Of a DNA stretch of 64,000 nucleotides, positions 35,381 to 43,672 are shown one piece after another. A model generated the notes under the pieces. It ran no database searches. It was given only the letters and a program-made list of their open reading frames with translations, and had not been told where the DNA came from. Source of the DNA: Polyangia bacterium (GTDB taxonomy: Bacteria; Myxococcota_A; Polyangia; Nannocystales; Nannocystaceae); NCBI GenBank assembly GCA_030424595.1, contig JAUHWG010000012.1, positions 186,001-250,000 of the forward strand, read 5' to 3'. Position 1 is the stretch's first letter, and each line of letters starts with the position of its first letter. The position numbers and the translations under genes were made by a program.

Positions 35381-36658
35381 ATGATGCACCGCGCCGCCCT
35401 GACCGCCATCGCCACCGGACTCCTGCTCGCCGCCTGCGGGCCCAAGGAGTCGCCGACGCCGCCCGCCGCAGCCGCGCCCGCAGCGACCGTCGAGGAGACA
35501 CCTGCACCGGAGACCGTCTGCAACTACATCGTCCTCGTCGACGCCGGCAGCACCAGCAGCCGCGCCTACACCTACCAGATCGACGCGCCCGAGGAGGAGG
35601 GCGGGATCCCGGCGCTGACCCAGCTCTCCTACGCCAAGGTCGAGCCCGGCCTCGCGAGCTTCAAGGACTCCCCCGACGACGCCGCCGGATCGATCACCAG
35701 CCTCCTCACGAGCGCCGACTCGGTCCTCGCCACGCTGCCCGACGAGTGCGAGGGCAAGACCCCGACCGCCCTGATGGCGACCGCCGGGATGCGCCTCCTC
35801 GAGGGTCAAGACGGCGGCGAGGCTGCGGCCAAGGCGATCTACGACGCGGTCCGCCAGGCGGTCAGCGACACGGGCCTCGATCTCCGCTTCGCCGGCACGA
35901 TCAGCGGCCAGCAGGAGGCGCTCTACACCTGGGCCTCCGCTAACTACGCGCTCGGCAACCTCAACGCCGACGGGGGCTCCGTCGGCACCCTCGACCTCGG
36001 CTCGGTCGCGACCTCGATCGCGTTCATCCCCGAGAACGGCGGGGGGCCGACGGCGACGCTCAAGTTCGGCGCCAAGAGCTTCTCGGTCTACGCCCAGTCC
36101 TACATCGGCTACGGCGTCGACCAAGCCCGCCAGTACGTCGCCGACGACGCCTGCTTCCCCAAGGGCGTCGCCAAGGGCAAGGGTCGCTTCGATCAGTGCG
36201 TGAAGAAGCTCGCCCCCGTCGTCACCCCGAAGAGCTGCGAGGGCGGAGCCTGCGGCCTCGCCCAGCCCGGCGTCGAGGCCAAGCCCGGGGTCCCCCAGCC
36301 CGCCCTGCCGTCGGCGATGACGTTCTACGCGACCGGCCACTTCGCCGAGCTCGCCGCTCTCCTCAAGCCGAGCGCCGCGACCCTCGCGGGCATCTCAGAG
36401 GCCGCTGGCGGCCCGAAGGGCAAGGCCGGCTTTTGCGGGACCAAGTGGGCGAAGCTCACGGAGGCCAACAGCGACATCCCGCCCGAGAAGCTCGAGAACG
36501 TCTGCTTCACCGCCGGCTGGGTCCACTCCCTCCTCGAGGGCTACGGCTTTGGCGGCGACAGCGAACAGATCACCTGGACCGACCGCTTCGGCGACGTGGA
36601 CTCGGGCTGGGCCCTCGGCGCCGCGCTCTGCTCGGTCACCGGCTGCCTCGCCGGCTAG
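35381..36658 (+). CDS. GDA1/CD39-type nucleoside phosphatase lipoprotein (apyrase-like)
   Basis: 425 residues from ATG 35381 (or the adjacent ATG at 35384, better spaced from AGGGGG). The signal peptide ends LLLAAC (Cys19). Apyrase conserved regions are recognisable in order: ACR1 IVLVDAGSTSSRAYTY (about 52-65), ACR2 ALMATAGMRLL (about 130-140), ACR3 SGQQEALYTWASANYALG (about 175-192) and ACR4 GTLDLGSVATSIAF (about 201-215). In ACR3 the usual GxEEGxYGW reads GQQEALYTW: the first Glu is Gln and the Gly is Ala, while the second Glu is kept. In ACR4 the second Gly of DLGG is Ser. Family members hydrolyse NTPs and NDPs outside the cytoplasm; activity here is inferred and the substitutions make it uncertain. 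An inserted Cys-containing loop lies near residues 250-310. Confidence 0.82.
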   Translation: MMHRAALTAIATGLLLAACGPKESPTPPAAAAPAATVEETPAPETVCNYIVLVDAGSTSSRAYTYQIDAPEEEGGIPALTQLSYAKVEPGLASFKDSPDDAAGSITSLLTSADSVLATLPDECEGKTPTALMATAGMRLLEGQDGGEAAAKAIYDAVRQAVSDTGLDLRFAGTISGQQEALYTWASANYALGNLNADGGSVGTLDLGSVATSIAFIPENGGGPTATLKFGAKSFSVYAQSYIGYGVDQARQYVADDACFPKGVAKGKGRFDQCVKKLAPVVTPKSCEGGACGLAQPGVEAKPGVPQPALPSAMTFYATGHFAELAALLKPSAATLAGISEAAGGPKGKAGFCGTKWAKLTEANSDIPPEKLENVCFTAGWVHSLLEGYGFGGDSEQITWTDRFGDVDSGWALGAALCSVTGCLAG

Positions 36659-36737
36659 CGCGACGGCGGCGACGCGCCGGCGTCGACGCGCCGACGAGTC
36701 GTCGGCTGGCGATCCATTCCTACAGCGCAACAAGACA

Positions 36738-36767
36738 GGGCCCGACCGAGGTGACTCGGCCGGGCCC
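36738..36767. terminator. Bidirectional hairpin terminator between convergent genes
   Basis: 13-bp arms (GGGCCCGACCGAG and CTCGGCCGGGCCC) with one mismatch and a GTGA loop, lying between the apyrase-like and IgGFc-binding-type genes. There is no T-run. Confidence 0.65.
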
Positions 36768-36789
36768 CGACACATCAGCGAGCCCGCGC

Positions 36790-38487
36790 TCACTCGGCCA
36801 GCGCGGCCAGGCCGACCCCCGCGAGGTGAGCGTAGGAGCTCCCCTCGCCGTAGCCGAGGCTCTGGAGCCCGAAGGCCTCCTCGCTAGAGGCGACGTGGGC
36901 GCCTGCCTCGACGGACACCTCTGCGATCTCGTAGCCGCCGACCGCGATCTCGAAGGAGTCGATGATCGCATCGTCGAGCATCACCGGCGCAGCGCCGACG
37001 CGCCGGGTCACCTGGACGACGTGGGCCTGCGCGTCGACGCCGGTCGAGAAGGCGTATCGCGCGAGGTACTGCTCGACGGGCGCCGCCTGGACCATCGACG
37101 GGTCCCCGAGCCCGCCCGCCTCCCCCGCGCTCTGCAGGTAGTAGACCGGGAGGAAGGGACCATCACCGGTGAAGGAGACGGCCGCGCCGCCGACGTCGAG
37201 CTCGACCCAATCACCGCGCTGGGCGAGGAGGACAGGCGGCTGCTCATCACCGGTCTCGACCTCCACCGTCACCCCGTCGGCGCCGGCGTAGATCCGCCAG
37301 CGACCGGCGCCCTCCTGCCATGAGGGCGCCGGAGCGCCGATGTAGTGCTGCCCCCAGGCCTGGACCGGCAGCATCGGCTCGTAGAGGTGATCGCAGTGCG
37401 GCTCGCCGACGGGGACCTGGGCGCAGCGGCTCGATCCGACCACCGCGATCGGCTTGTCCGCCCAGACGAGGGTCCCCGAGAGGTCGCGGAGGAGCGGGTC
37501 CTCCTGGGTCAGCGCGGAGGCGCCGATCCGCACGGTGTCCCCGCGCAGCATCGTCAGCTCGCCGGTCTCACCGGCGGCGACGAAGGGGATCGGCAGACCG
37601 CTGCCAGCGCTGTCGGCCGACGGCGTCCAGCTCAGGTGGGTCTTGTCCTCCAGGGCGACCACCGTGAAGTAGCTCGGCTCCATGGCCGCGGGGTAGGAGG
37701 CGATCACGTACTCGAGCCCGAGCGCGTGATCGGGCAGGAGGAGCCCGGAGTCGGAGCTCCACGGGCTCTCCAGCGGCGCCTGCTGGTGGACGACGACGGG
37801 ATGATCGCTGACCACCCGGAAGGAGCCGCCCGTGAAGTAGGCCGAGTACTGGAGGACAGCCTGGCCGGGGATCTCGAAGAGATGGCCCTCGCCCGCCGCG
37901 AGGATCACCGGGTCGCCGACCGCCTCCTCGTCGTGGGTGCCCTTCGGCATCGCCAGGAGCTGGACGCTCGTCGGGACGTCGCTGATGTTGGTGACCATCA
38001 GCCCGTCGGGCTCCTTGTCGTTGTGGGCGGAGGCTTGCGTCGTGAAGGCGCAACCCGCCGAGCTCGGCTCGTCCTTGACGAGATCGCAGGGCCCGAGGCA
38101 CACCCCCTGGACGCAGCTCTCCTCCGCGCTGCAGACCTCGACCCCGTAGCCGAGGCCATCGTCAGCGCAGATCTCCGCCGCGAGGCCGTCCTCGGAGCAG
38201 CGGGCTGCACCTGGCTCGCAGACCAGCCCTTCGCCGGTCGATCCCTCCGTCGTCGTCTCCTCGTCATCCGACGATCCGCCGCTCCCGTCGCCCGTCGCCG
38301 AGCCGGAGGTCTCGGTCGCCGAGCTCGCATCGCCGAACCCCTCGGGTGTGCAGGCTCCGAAGAGCGCGAGCGATGCGGCGAGGGCGAGGGTGCTGAACGT
38401 GCCCCAGGCCCGGGGCCGGAGCGCAAGGGCAGCGGCGAGGGAGGAGACGGGAGCAGAGGCGAGGGGCGTGGACGCTTCGTGGACCAT
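36790..38487 (-). CDS. IgGFc-binding-type lipoprotein
   Basis: 565 residues. The signal segment ends ALFGAC, followed by a Ser/Thr/Gly/Asp/Glu linker and a short Cys-rich segment with C-x6-C spacing (CSEDGLAAEICADDGLG). The main region resembles the N-terminal domain of IgGFc-binding protein: FRVVSDHPVVVHQQAPLE, LLLPDHALGLEYVIASYP, SYFTVVALEDKTHLSW and DKPIAVVGSSRCAQVP, ending with CDHLYEPMLPVQAWGQHYI. In mucosal FCGBP this domain is linked to adhesion; the bacterial versions have unknown partners and are common in myxobacteria. The start at ATG 38487 is preferred over a GTG at 38508. Confidence 0.85.
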   Translation of the reverse strand: MVHEASTPLASAPVSSLAAALALRPRAWGTFSTLALAASLALFGACTPEGFGDASSATETSGSATGDGSGGSSDDEETTTEGSTGEGLVCEPGAARCSEDGLAAEICADDGLGYGVEVCSAEESCVQGVCLGPCDLVKDEPSSAGCAFTTQASAHNDKEPDGLMVTNISDVPTSVQLLAMPKGTHDEEAVGDPVILAAGEGHLFEIPGQAVLQYSAYFTGGSFRVVSDHPVVVHQQAPLESPWSSDSGLLLPDHALGLEYVIASYPAAMEPSYFTVVALEDKTHLSWTPSADSAGSGLPIPFVAAGETGELTMLRGDTVRIGASALTQEDPLLRDLSGTLVWADKPIAVVGSSRCAQVPVGEPHCDHLYEPMLPVQAWGQHYIGAPAPSWQEGAGRWRIYAGADGVTVEVETGDEQPPVLLAQRGDWVELDVGGAAVSFTGDGPFLPVYYLQSAGEAGGLGDPSMVQAAPVEQYLARYAFSTGVDAQAHVVQVTRRVGAAPVMLDDAIIDSFEIAVGGYEIAEVSVEAGAHVASSEEAFGLQSLGYGEGSSYAHLAGVGLAALAE

Positions 38488-38653
38488 GTCCCCGGGTTCG
38501 ACCGCCACCAGCGGCCGTTGCGGCGCTCCGGACGTTTTCTAGAAGATCAAGAAAACCCAGCAATTATCAAGGCTTGGTTGGTTCGACGCGGCCCCGACGT
38601 CCTAGTCCATGAGGCCAGAGACCCGAGCGCTCGGGCGACCTCCCAAACCAGCC

Positions 38654-39061
38654 ATGAACCTCCTCATCGCCATCCTCGTCGCCACCGTCGCGTGGTTCAT
38701 CCTCGCCGCGCTTCTCTTCTTTAACCCGATCGTCGATCCGATCTACCGCCGGCAAGAGTCCCACGCCGCGGTCCGCGAGCTCCCGCAGGGAGGCGCGACG
38801 ATCGGCAAGATCCTCGGCGCCGTCCTCCTCCAGTGCGCCCTCTGGGCCTGGGTCTACGTGACCATCGCCGACGCCCTACCCGGGTCGGCGACGATGAAGG
38901 GCCTCGCCTTCGCCGGGATCATCACCGCCGTGAAGGTCATCCCCCGCGACATCGACCGCCTGCTCCTGACCACCTACCCCGCCCTGCGGATGGGGATCGA
39001 GCTCGTCATCGGTATCGCCTGCGCGGTCGCGGTCGGCCTCGCCTTCGCCTACACGCTCTGA
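38654..39061 (+). CDS. Small integral membrane protein of unknown function
   Basis: 135 residues with four predicted helices: NLLIAILVATVAWFILAALLFF, IGKILGAVLLQCALWAWVYV, MKGLAFAGIITAVKVIPRDIDR and ALRMGIELVIGIACAVAVGLAF. A start 15 codons upstream is possible, but the hydrophobic N-terminus begins at this ATG. The second helix to loop region (NPIVDPIYRRQESHAAVRELP) is polar. I recognise no named family with certainty; the layout resembles small DUF1761-like four-helix membrane proteins. Confidence 0.7.
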   Translation: MNLLIAILVATVAWFILAALLFFNPIVDPIYRRQESHAAVRELPQGGATIGKILGAVLLQCALWAWVYVTIADALPGSATMKGLAFAGIITAVKVIPRDIDRLLLTTYPALRMGIELVIGIACAVAVGLAFAYTL

Positions 39062-39106
39062 GCGAGGCCGGTGGCCGAGCTCCTGGGGACCTGAGTCCCT
39101 CGCGCA

Positions 39107-39149
39107 GAGGACCTCGCATCATCGGCCCGCTCCGCTGGCTGAGGTCCTC
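39107..39149. terminator. Hairpin between convergent genes
   Basis: Perfect 9-bp arms GAGGACCTC (39107-39115) and GAGGTCCTC (39141-39149) with a 25-base spacer. Confidence 0.35.
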
Positions 39150-39211
39150 CCTGCTCCTGTGGCCGGGGCGATCCAGCGCCGCGGGGCCGCGGCGCCGCGA
39201 CCCGGCCCTGC

Positions 39212-39862
39212 TCATCCGCCGAAGATCGCCGCCATGAAGGGCTCCATGTCCCTGTGCACCTGGGCGATGCTAGGACGCTCGACCGAACGCCGGACATAGG
39301 CGGCGAGGTTCGGGGTCGCCTCCAGGCGACCATCCTTCGCCATGTAGGTCAGCGGCGGCAGGAGAGCGCAGTCGGCCATCGAGAAGGTCTCGCCGAGGAG
39401 CCAGGGACCCTCGCCGAGCTGGCCCTCGAGGAAGCGGAGGACCGTCTTCACCGTCTCGATCGCCGCCGCGACCCGCTTGGGCTCACGGTCGGCCTCGGGC
39501 TTGCGACCGTCGAAGAAGATCGTCTGAAAGCTGTTGTTGATGTAGTTGTCGGCGAAGGCGGTGAGAAAGCGGGTCCGACGGGCGAGCTCGGGATCCGTCG
39601 GGATCAAGCGCGGGCCGTCGACGTTCTCGTCGAGGTACTCGATGATGATCGTCGACTCCGGGATCAAGTGCCCGTCACCGACGATCAGGAGCGGGATCTT
39701 TCCGAGGGGGTAGAGATCCTTGTAGGCAGCCCAGGCGGCGGGGTCCTGGAGGTTGAGGATCTCCTTCTTGAACTCCGCGCCCTTCTCGTAGAGGGCGATC
39801 AAGGCCTTCTGGGAGTAGGTCGAGACAGGGTTGTAGTGGAGGGTCAGGCTCGTGCTCTTCAT
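39212..39862 (-). CDS. Glutathione S-transferase family protein
   Basis: 216 residues. The thioredoxin-fold N-terminal domain is LTLHYNPVSTYSQKALIALYEKG, with VPSTYS/YSQKA at the glutathione site, then YPLGKIPLLIVGDGHLIPESTIIIEYLDE (cis-Pro and ESxxI for glutathione binding). The C-terminal helical domain contains WLLGETFSMADCALLPPL, the N-capping motif. It would conjugate or reduce electrophiles with glutathione. It is divergently transcribed from an HxlR regulator, the usual arrangement for redox or electrophile-sensing control. A good sigma-70-type promoter precedes it. Confidence 0.93.
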   Translation of the reverse strand: MKSTSLTLHYNPVSTYSQKALIALYEKGAEFKKEILNLQDPAAWAAYKDLYPLGKIPLLIVGDGHLIPESTIIIEYLDENVDGPRLIPTDPELARRTRFLTAFADNYINNSFQTIFFDGRKPEADREPKRVAAAIETVKTVLRFLEGQLGEGPWLLGETFSMADCALLPPLTYMAKDGRLEATPNLAAYVRRSVERPSIAQVHRDMEPFMAAIFGG

Positions 39863-39873
39863 GGGTCCGACGA

Positions 39874-39902
39874 TTAGTAAAGTCGTTGGTTTATTTTTTC
39901 AA
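39874..39902 (-). promoter_or_regulatory. Sigma-70-type promoter of the glutathione transferase gene
   Basis: On the minus strand: TTGAAA (39902-39897), a 17-base spacer and TACTAA (39879-39874), in a 50-base AT-rich stretch that is conspicuous in this GC-rich DNA. The HxlR start lies 40 bases away on the other strand, so the regulator could bind here. TTAGT and ACTAA half-sites flank the spacer. Confidence 0.6.
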
Positions 39903-39929
39903 GCACTAACTTTAGAAACATCTCAGTGC

Positions 39930-39935
39930 TATCGT
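39930..39935 (+). promoter_or_regulatory. TANNNT -10-like hexamer of the HxlR gene
   Basis: TATCGT exactly six bases before the GTG at 39942; predicted leaderless. Confidence 0.45.
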
Positions 39936-39941
39936 GCGGGG

Positions 39942-40592
39942 GTGTCAAAGCGCTCCTACGGCCAGTTTTGCGCCCTCGCGCAGGCGCTCGACCAGATCGG
40001 CGACCGCTGGACGCTGCTGATCCTCCGCGATCTCTTCCCCGGACCCGCTCGCTTCCGTGACCTCCAGGAGTCCCTCCCTGGGCTCGCGACCAACCTCCTG
40101 ACCCAGCGCCTGCGCTCCCTGGAAGAGAACGGCGTCGTCCTCCAGGACACCCTCCCGCCGCCGGCCGGCGTTCGCGTCTACCGCCTGACGCCGAGGGGCC
40201 AGCAGCTCCGGCCGGCGATCGAGGCCCTCGCCGCCTGGGGCATGGACCTGATGGCGAGCGCCGACTACCGCCGCCCCGGCAACGTCCGCGGGATCACCTG
40301 CGGCCTGCGGATCCCGCTTCGAGAACGGATCCAAGCGGAGGACTCGCTGCGGATCACCCTTCGGGTCGCCGAGCAGGACATCGCCTGTGTGATCGAGGGC
40401 GGCGAGCTCGAGGTCAGCCTCGGCGAAGCCCCGGGCGCGGCGGCTCGAGTGATCTGCGACTACCCCCAGCTCTACAGCTTCATCGGCGGTGGGGGCAGCT
40501 TTGGCGCCGCGATCGATCGCGGCGAGGCCTCGATCGAGGGGGACCGGTCGGCGGTCGACACCCTCGACCAGATCCGCCTTCGGCCGGGCTAG
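39942..40592 (+). CDS. HxlR-family transcriptional regulator with C-terminal SCP2-like domain
   Basis: 216 residues from GTG 39942. Residues 1-95 are an HxlR/MarR-type winged helix: FCALAQALDQIGDRWTLLILRDLF, FRDLQESLPGLATNLLTQRLRSLEENG and YRLTPRGQQL. HxlR proteins often sense reactive electrophiles through the conserved N-terminal Cys, present here in GQFCALA. Residues 115-216 (LRITLRVAEQDIACVIEGGELEV ... GEASIEGDRSAVDTL) look like a sterol-carrier-protein-2-type lipid-binding domain. It probably controls the divergent glutathione transferase gene. The stop codon leads directly into a 12-bp minisatellite. Confidence 0.9.
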   Translation: MSKRSYGQFCALAQALDQIGDRWTLLILRDLFPGPARFRDLQESLPGLATNLLTQRLRSLEENGVVLQDTLPPPAGVRVYRLTPRGQQLRPAIEALAAWGMDLMASADYRRPGNVRGITCGLRIPLRERIQAEDSLRITLRVAEQDIACVIEGGELEVSLGEAPGAAARVICDYPQLYSFIGGGGSFGAAIDRGEASIEGDRSAVDTLDQIRLRPG

Positions 40593-40712
40593 ACCTGCCG
40601 CCAGACCTGCCGCCAGACCTAGCGCCAGACCTGCCGCCAGACCTGCAGCCAGACCTAGCGCCAGACCTGCCACCAGACCTGCCACCAAGCTGCCGCCAGA
40701 CCTGCCGCTCAG
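40591..40712. repeat. 12-bp minisatellite array at the HxlR gene 3' end
   Basis: About ten tandem copies of AGACCTGCCGCC with variants (AGACCTAGCGCC, AGACCTGCCACC) and one shortened copy. The AG of the TAG stop codon is the first two bases of the array. Confidence 0.9.
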
Positions 40713-40875
40713 GCTCTCCACGTCGCCGCCTAGCCGCCCCGCGGCCTGTGGCTTCCGGCGACCACGCCGCGCGACTTGCGCTGCGCGACTTGCGCTGCGC
40801 GACTTGCCCCGCGCTCGCGCGCCGTGCTTCCATGCGCAGACCCCCCTGGGGCCTATCTGCCTAGGAGCCTACGCC

Positions 40876-42978
40876 GTGACCATTCGCAGCCATCGATCCT
40901 CTCCTCTCGTCCTCTCGGGCGCCGCCCTCCTCTCCCTCGCGCTCTTGGGGATCGGCTGCGGCGATGACACGGCCGCGAGCGCGACCGAGGGCACCACCAC
41001 CGACGAGACCACGACGACGACCTCGACCACCTCCGGCGGCGAGACCGAGACCGGGAGCGCGAGCGAGAGCGACGGGACGACCACCGACTCCCTCCCGCCC
41101 GCGGCGGTCCCGGAGGGCTGCAACCCGATCGCCTACGAGCACGACTGCATGCTCCCCTACCCGACCGACTACTTCTCGGTCGCCGACCCGGCGATGCCGA
41201 ACGGGGCGCGGATCGAGCTGACCCCGGAGGCGACGCCGAGGACGATGGACGGCCTCTCCTTTAACTTCCTCGAGGCCGAGGCGAGCGACGGCGCGTCGCA
41301 CCACATGCCGATCTTGGCCCTCTTCCCCGAGGGGATCGACACCAGCAACCTCAACTTCCACCTCGACGGCGGCGACGCGACCCTGAGCGAGCAGAGCCCG
41401 ACGCTGGTGATGAACGCCGAGACCGGCGAGCTCATCCCCCACTGGGTCGAGCTCGACGTGATGGCGAGCAAGCCCGGCGAGCAGGCGCTGATCGTCCGCA
41501 CCTTCGACACCCTGGAGCCGAGCACCCGCTACATCGTCGCCTTCCAGGGGCTGGTCTCGGCGATGGGCGCGGAGATCGAGCCGCCGATGGGCTTCGCTCA
41601 CCTCGTCGCCGGCGAGGTCGGGGGCGACCCAGTCCTAGAGCCGCTCTACGACCGCTATCAAGACGAGGTGTTCGGCCCGCTCGAGGAGGCTGGCGTCGCC
41701 CCCGATCGCCTCCAGCTCGCCTGGGACTTCACGACCGCCAGCGAAGAGCGGAACACCCGCGACATGCTGACGATCCGCGACGACATCATGGCGACCTTCG
41801 CCGACGAGGGCCCGCCGGTGATGATCGACAAGGTCCTCCCCGATCACAACGACGACATCGCCCTCCGCCTCGAGGGGCGGATCCAGGTGCCGCTCTACCT
41901 CGACAGCGACGAGCCGATGGCGAGGCTCCACCGCGACGGCGAGGGCAAGGTCGTCAGCAACGGCGATCACTGGGTGAAGTTCACCTTCCAGGTGCCGATC
42001 ACGGCCTTCCCGCTCGACCCCGACTACGAGCAGGCGCGGATCATCCAGTTCGGCCACGGCTTCTTCGGCGAGCGCGAGGAGATCAACTGGAGCGCGATGC
42101 GGGGCTTCTCGGTCGAGCGCGGCCTGGTGATGGTCGCGACCGAGTGGGTCGGGATGGCCTTTGAGGACCAACCGACGCTGATCGGATACATCAGCTCGAG
42201 CCCGGCGGAGATGTTCACCTTCACCGACCGTCTCCACCAGGCGTTCGCCAACCAGCTCGCGCTCAGCTACGCGATCAAGACCACCCTCGCCGAGGCGCCG
42301 GAGACCCAGATCCTCGGCCAGACGATCTACGACAGCGAGCAGCTCTACTGGTACGGCATCAGCCAGGGGTCGATCTTCGGCGCGGTCTTCATGGCCCTGA
42401 CGCCGACGATCGAGCGCGCCGCCCTCAGCGTCGGCGGCGGCCCCTACTCGCTGATGATGACCCGCTCGGGCAGCTTCTCCCAGCTCTTCGACCTGGTGAA
42501 GCTGAGCGTCGGCGAGCGTCCGCTCGAGATCCAGAAGTTCGTCGCCCTCAGCCAGCACGCCTTCGACCGCGTCGACCCCTCGACCTACGCCAAGCACATC
42601 CACATCGACCCCTACCCCGGAGCCGCGGCCGAGCAGGTGCTCTTCCAGTACGGGATCGGCGATCACTCGGTGAACAACCTGGCGAGCCACGTGCTCCTCC
42701 GGGCCGCCGGGATCGACATGCTGGAGCCCAGCGCCGACGCGCCCTACGGCGTCGGCACGGTCGCCTCGCCGGCCGAGGTGTCGGCGGCGGTCGCCGTCGA
42801 CTACAACCTGGACGAGCTGCCCGGGATCTACGCCGAGCTGCCCTCCGAGCCCGCCGACGAGGACAATGTCCACGAGCTCGTCCGCCGCAACCCGATGATC
42901 CGCGACCAGCTCGACGCCTTCTTCGCCGTGGACTCGGTGCTCGCGAACTTCTGCGATGGCCCCTGCGACCCCGAGTAG
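40876..42978 (+). CDS. Secreted alpha/beta-hydrolase lipoprotein
   Basis: 700 residues from GTG 40876 with AGGAG eight bases upstream. The signal peptide ends LLGIGC (Cys28), followed by a Thr/Ser/Glu linker. Residues of about 80-330 are a beta-rich region with LNFHLDGGDATL and EPSTRYIVAFQGL. The hydrolase part has FGHGFFGEREEINW (oxyanion-side region), RGLVMVATEWVGM and the nucleophile elbow YWYGISQGSIFGAVFMAL (GISQG, Ser as nucleophile). A candidate acid and histidine follow in YGIGDHSVNN. This layout is seen in large surface esterase-like lipoproteins of myxobacteria. The substrate is unknown. Confidence 0.85.
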   Translation: MTIRSHRSSPLVLSGAALLSLALLGIGCGDDTAASATEGTTTDETTTTTSTTSGGETETGSASESDGTTTDSLPPAAVPEGCNPIAYEHDCMLPYPTDYFSVADPAMPNGARIELTPEATPRTMDGLSFNFLEAEASDGASHHMPILALFPEGIDTSNLNFHLDGGDATLSEQSPTLVMNAETGELIPHWVELDVMASKPGEQALIVRTFDTLEPSTRYIVAFQGLVSAMGAEIEPPMGFAHLVAGEVGGDPVLEPLYDRYQDEVFGPLEEAGVAPDRLQLAWDFTTASEERNTRDMLTIRDDIMATFADEGPPVMIDKVLPDHNDDIALRLEGRIQVPLYLDSDEPMARLHRDGEGKVVSNGDHWVKFTFQVPITAFPLDPDYEQARIIQFGHGFFGEREEINWSAMRGFSVERGLVMVATEWVGMAFEDQPTLIGYISSSPAEMFTFTDRLHQAFANQLALSYAIKTTLAEAPETQILGQTIYDSEQLYWYGISQGSIFGAVFMALTPTIERAALSVGGGPYSLMMTRSGSFSQLFDLVKLSVGERPLEIQKFVALSQHAFDRVDPSTYAKHIHIDPYPGAAAEQVLFQYGIGDHSVNNLASHVLLRAAGIDMLEPSADAPYGVGTVASPAEVSAAVAVDYNLDELPGIYAELPSEPADEDNVHELVRRNPMIRDQLDAFFAVDSVLANFCDGPCDPE

Positions 42979-43669
42979 CGTGGCCGAGCCGACCAACCTC
43001 GTCGCCCTCGGGGCCCGCCGAGAGCGGGCGATCGCCCTCATCGGCGATCGCTACGCCGAGGGCCTGCTCGACGATGACGAGGTCGACCGTCGGCTCGAGC
43101 TCGCCGAGCGGGCGACCGAGCTCGCCCAGCTCGACGCGCTGACCGTCGACCTCGAGGCGCCCGCAGAGGAGCCCGGCGGACCCGCGCATTCGGTCGCCCT
43201 CGCCAAGCCCGACACAGCCCTCGCGGTCCCGGGGACGATCCCTGCCGCTCGCTCGATCACGAACGTCCTCTCGAGCAGCGAGTACACGGGCGCCTGGACC
43301 CCCGCTCGCCAGACCAAGGTGCTCACGGTCCTAGGCAACACGACGCTCGACCTGCGCGAGGCCAACCTCGGCGCCGGGGAGATCGAGCTCCGGGTCAAGG
43401 TCGTCCTCGGCGACGCTGTGATCATCCTGCCGCCGACGATCCGCGTCACCGTCGAGTGCACGCCTGTCCTCGGCGACATCAAGCGCGATGAGGGGCCGAC
43501 GACCCTCGGCCCCGAGAGCCCCCACGTCCGGATCTCCGGCTTCGTCGTCCTCGGCGACGTGAAGATCCGCTACCAAGCGCCGGGGGAGTCTTGGCGCGAG
43601 ACCAAGAAGAGGCGCAAGCGCCTGGCCAAGGAGCGGCGAAAGGCGCTCAAGGCTGGCCGCGGCGGATAG
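42956..43669 (+). CDS. DUF1707 / LiaF C-terminal-like protein
   Basis: 237 residues. The N-terminus (about 15-60) is a DUF1707-type module: RRERAIALIGDRYAEGLLDDDEVDRRLELAERA. The middle and C-terminal parts match the cell-wall-active antibiotic response (LiaF C-terminal) beta-helix: TKVLTVLGNTTLDLREANLG, VKVVLGDAVIILPPTIRVTV and VRISGFVVLGDVKIRY. The tail is very basic (KKRRKRLAKERRKALKAGRGG). There is no membrane helix, unlike LiaF itself. The ATG at 42956 overlaps the hydrolase gene by 23 bases; a GTG at 42980, just after that stop codon, is an equally good start. A cytoplasmic envelope-stress role is inferred only from the fold. Confidence 0.8.
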   Translation: MAPATPSSVAEPTNLVALGARRERAIALIGDRYAEGLLDDDEVDRRLELAERATELAQLDALTVDLEAPAEEPGGPAHSVALAKPDTALAVPGTIPAARSITNVLSSSEYTGAWTPARQTKVLTVLGNTTLDLREANLGAGEIELRVKVVLGDAVIILPPTIRVTVECTPVLGDIKRDEGPTTLGPESPHVRISGFVVLGDVKIRYQAPGESWRETKKRRKRLAKERRKALKAGRGG

Positions 43670-43672
43670 CAG

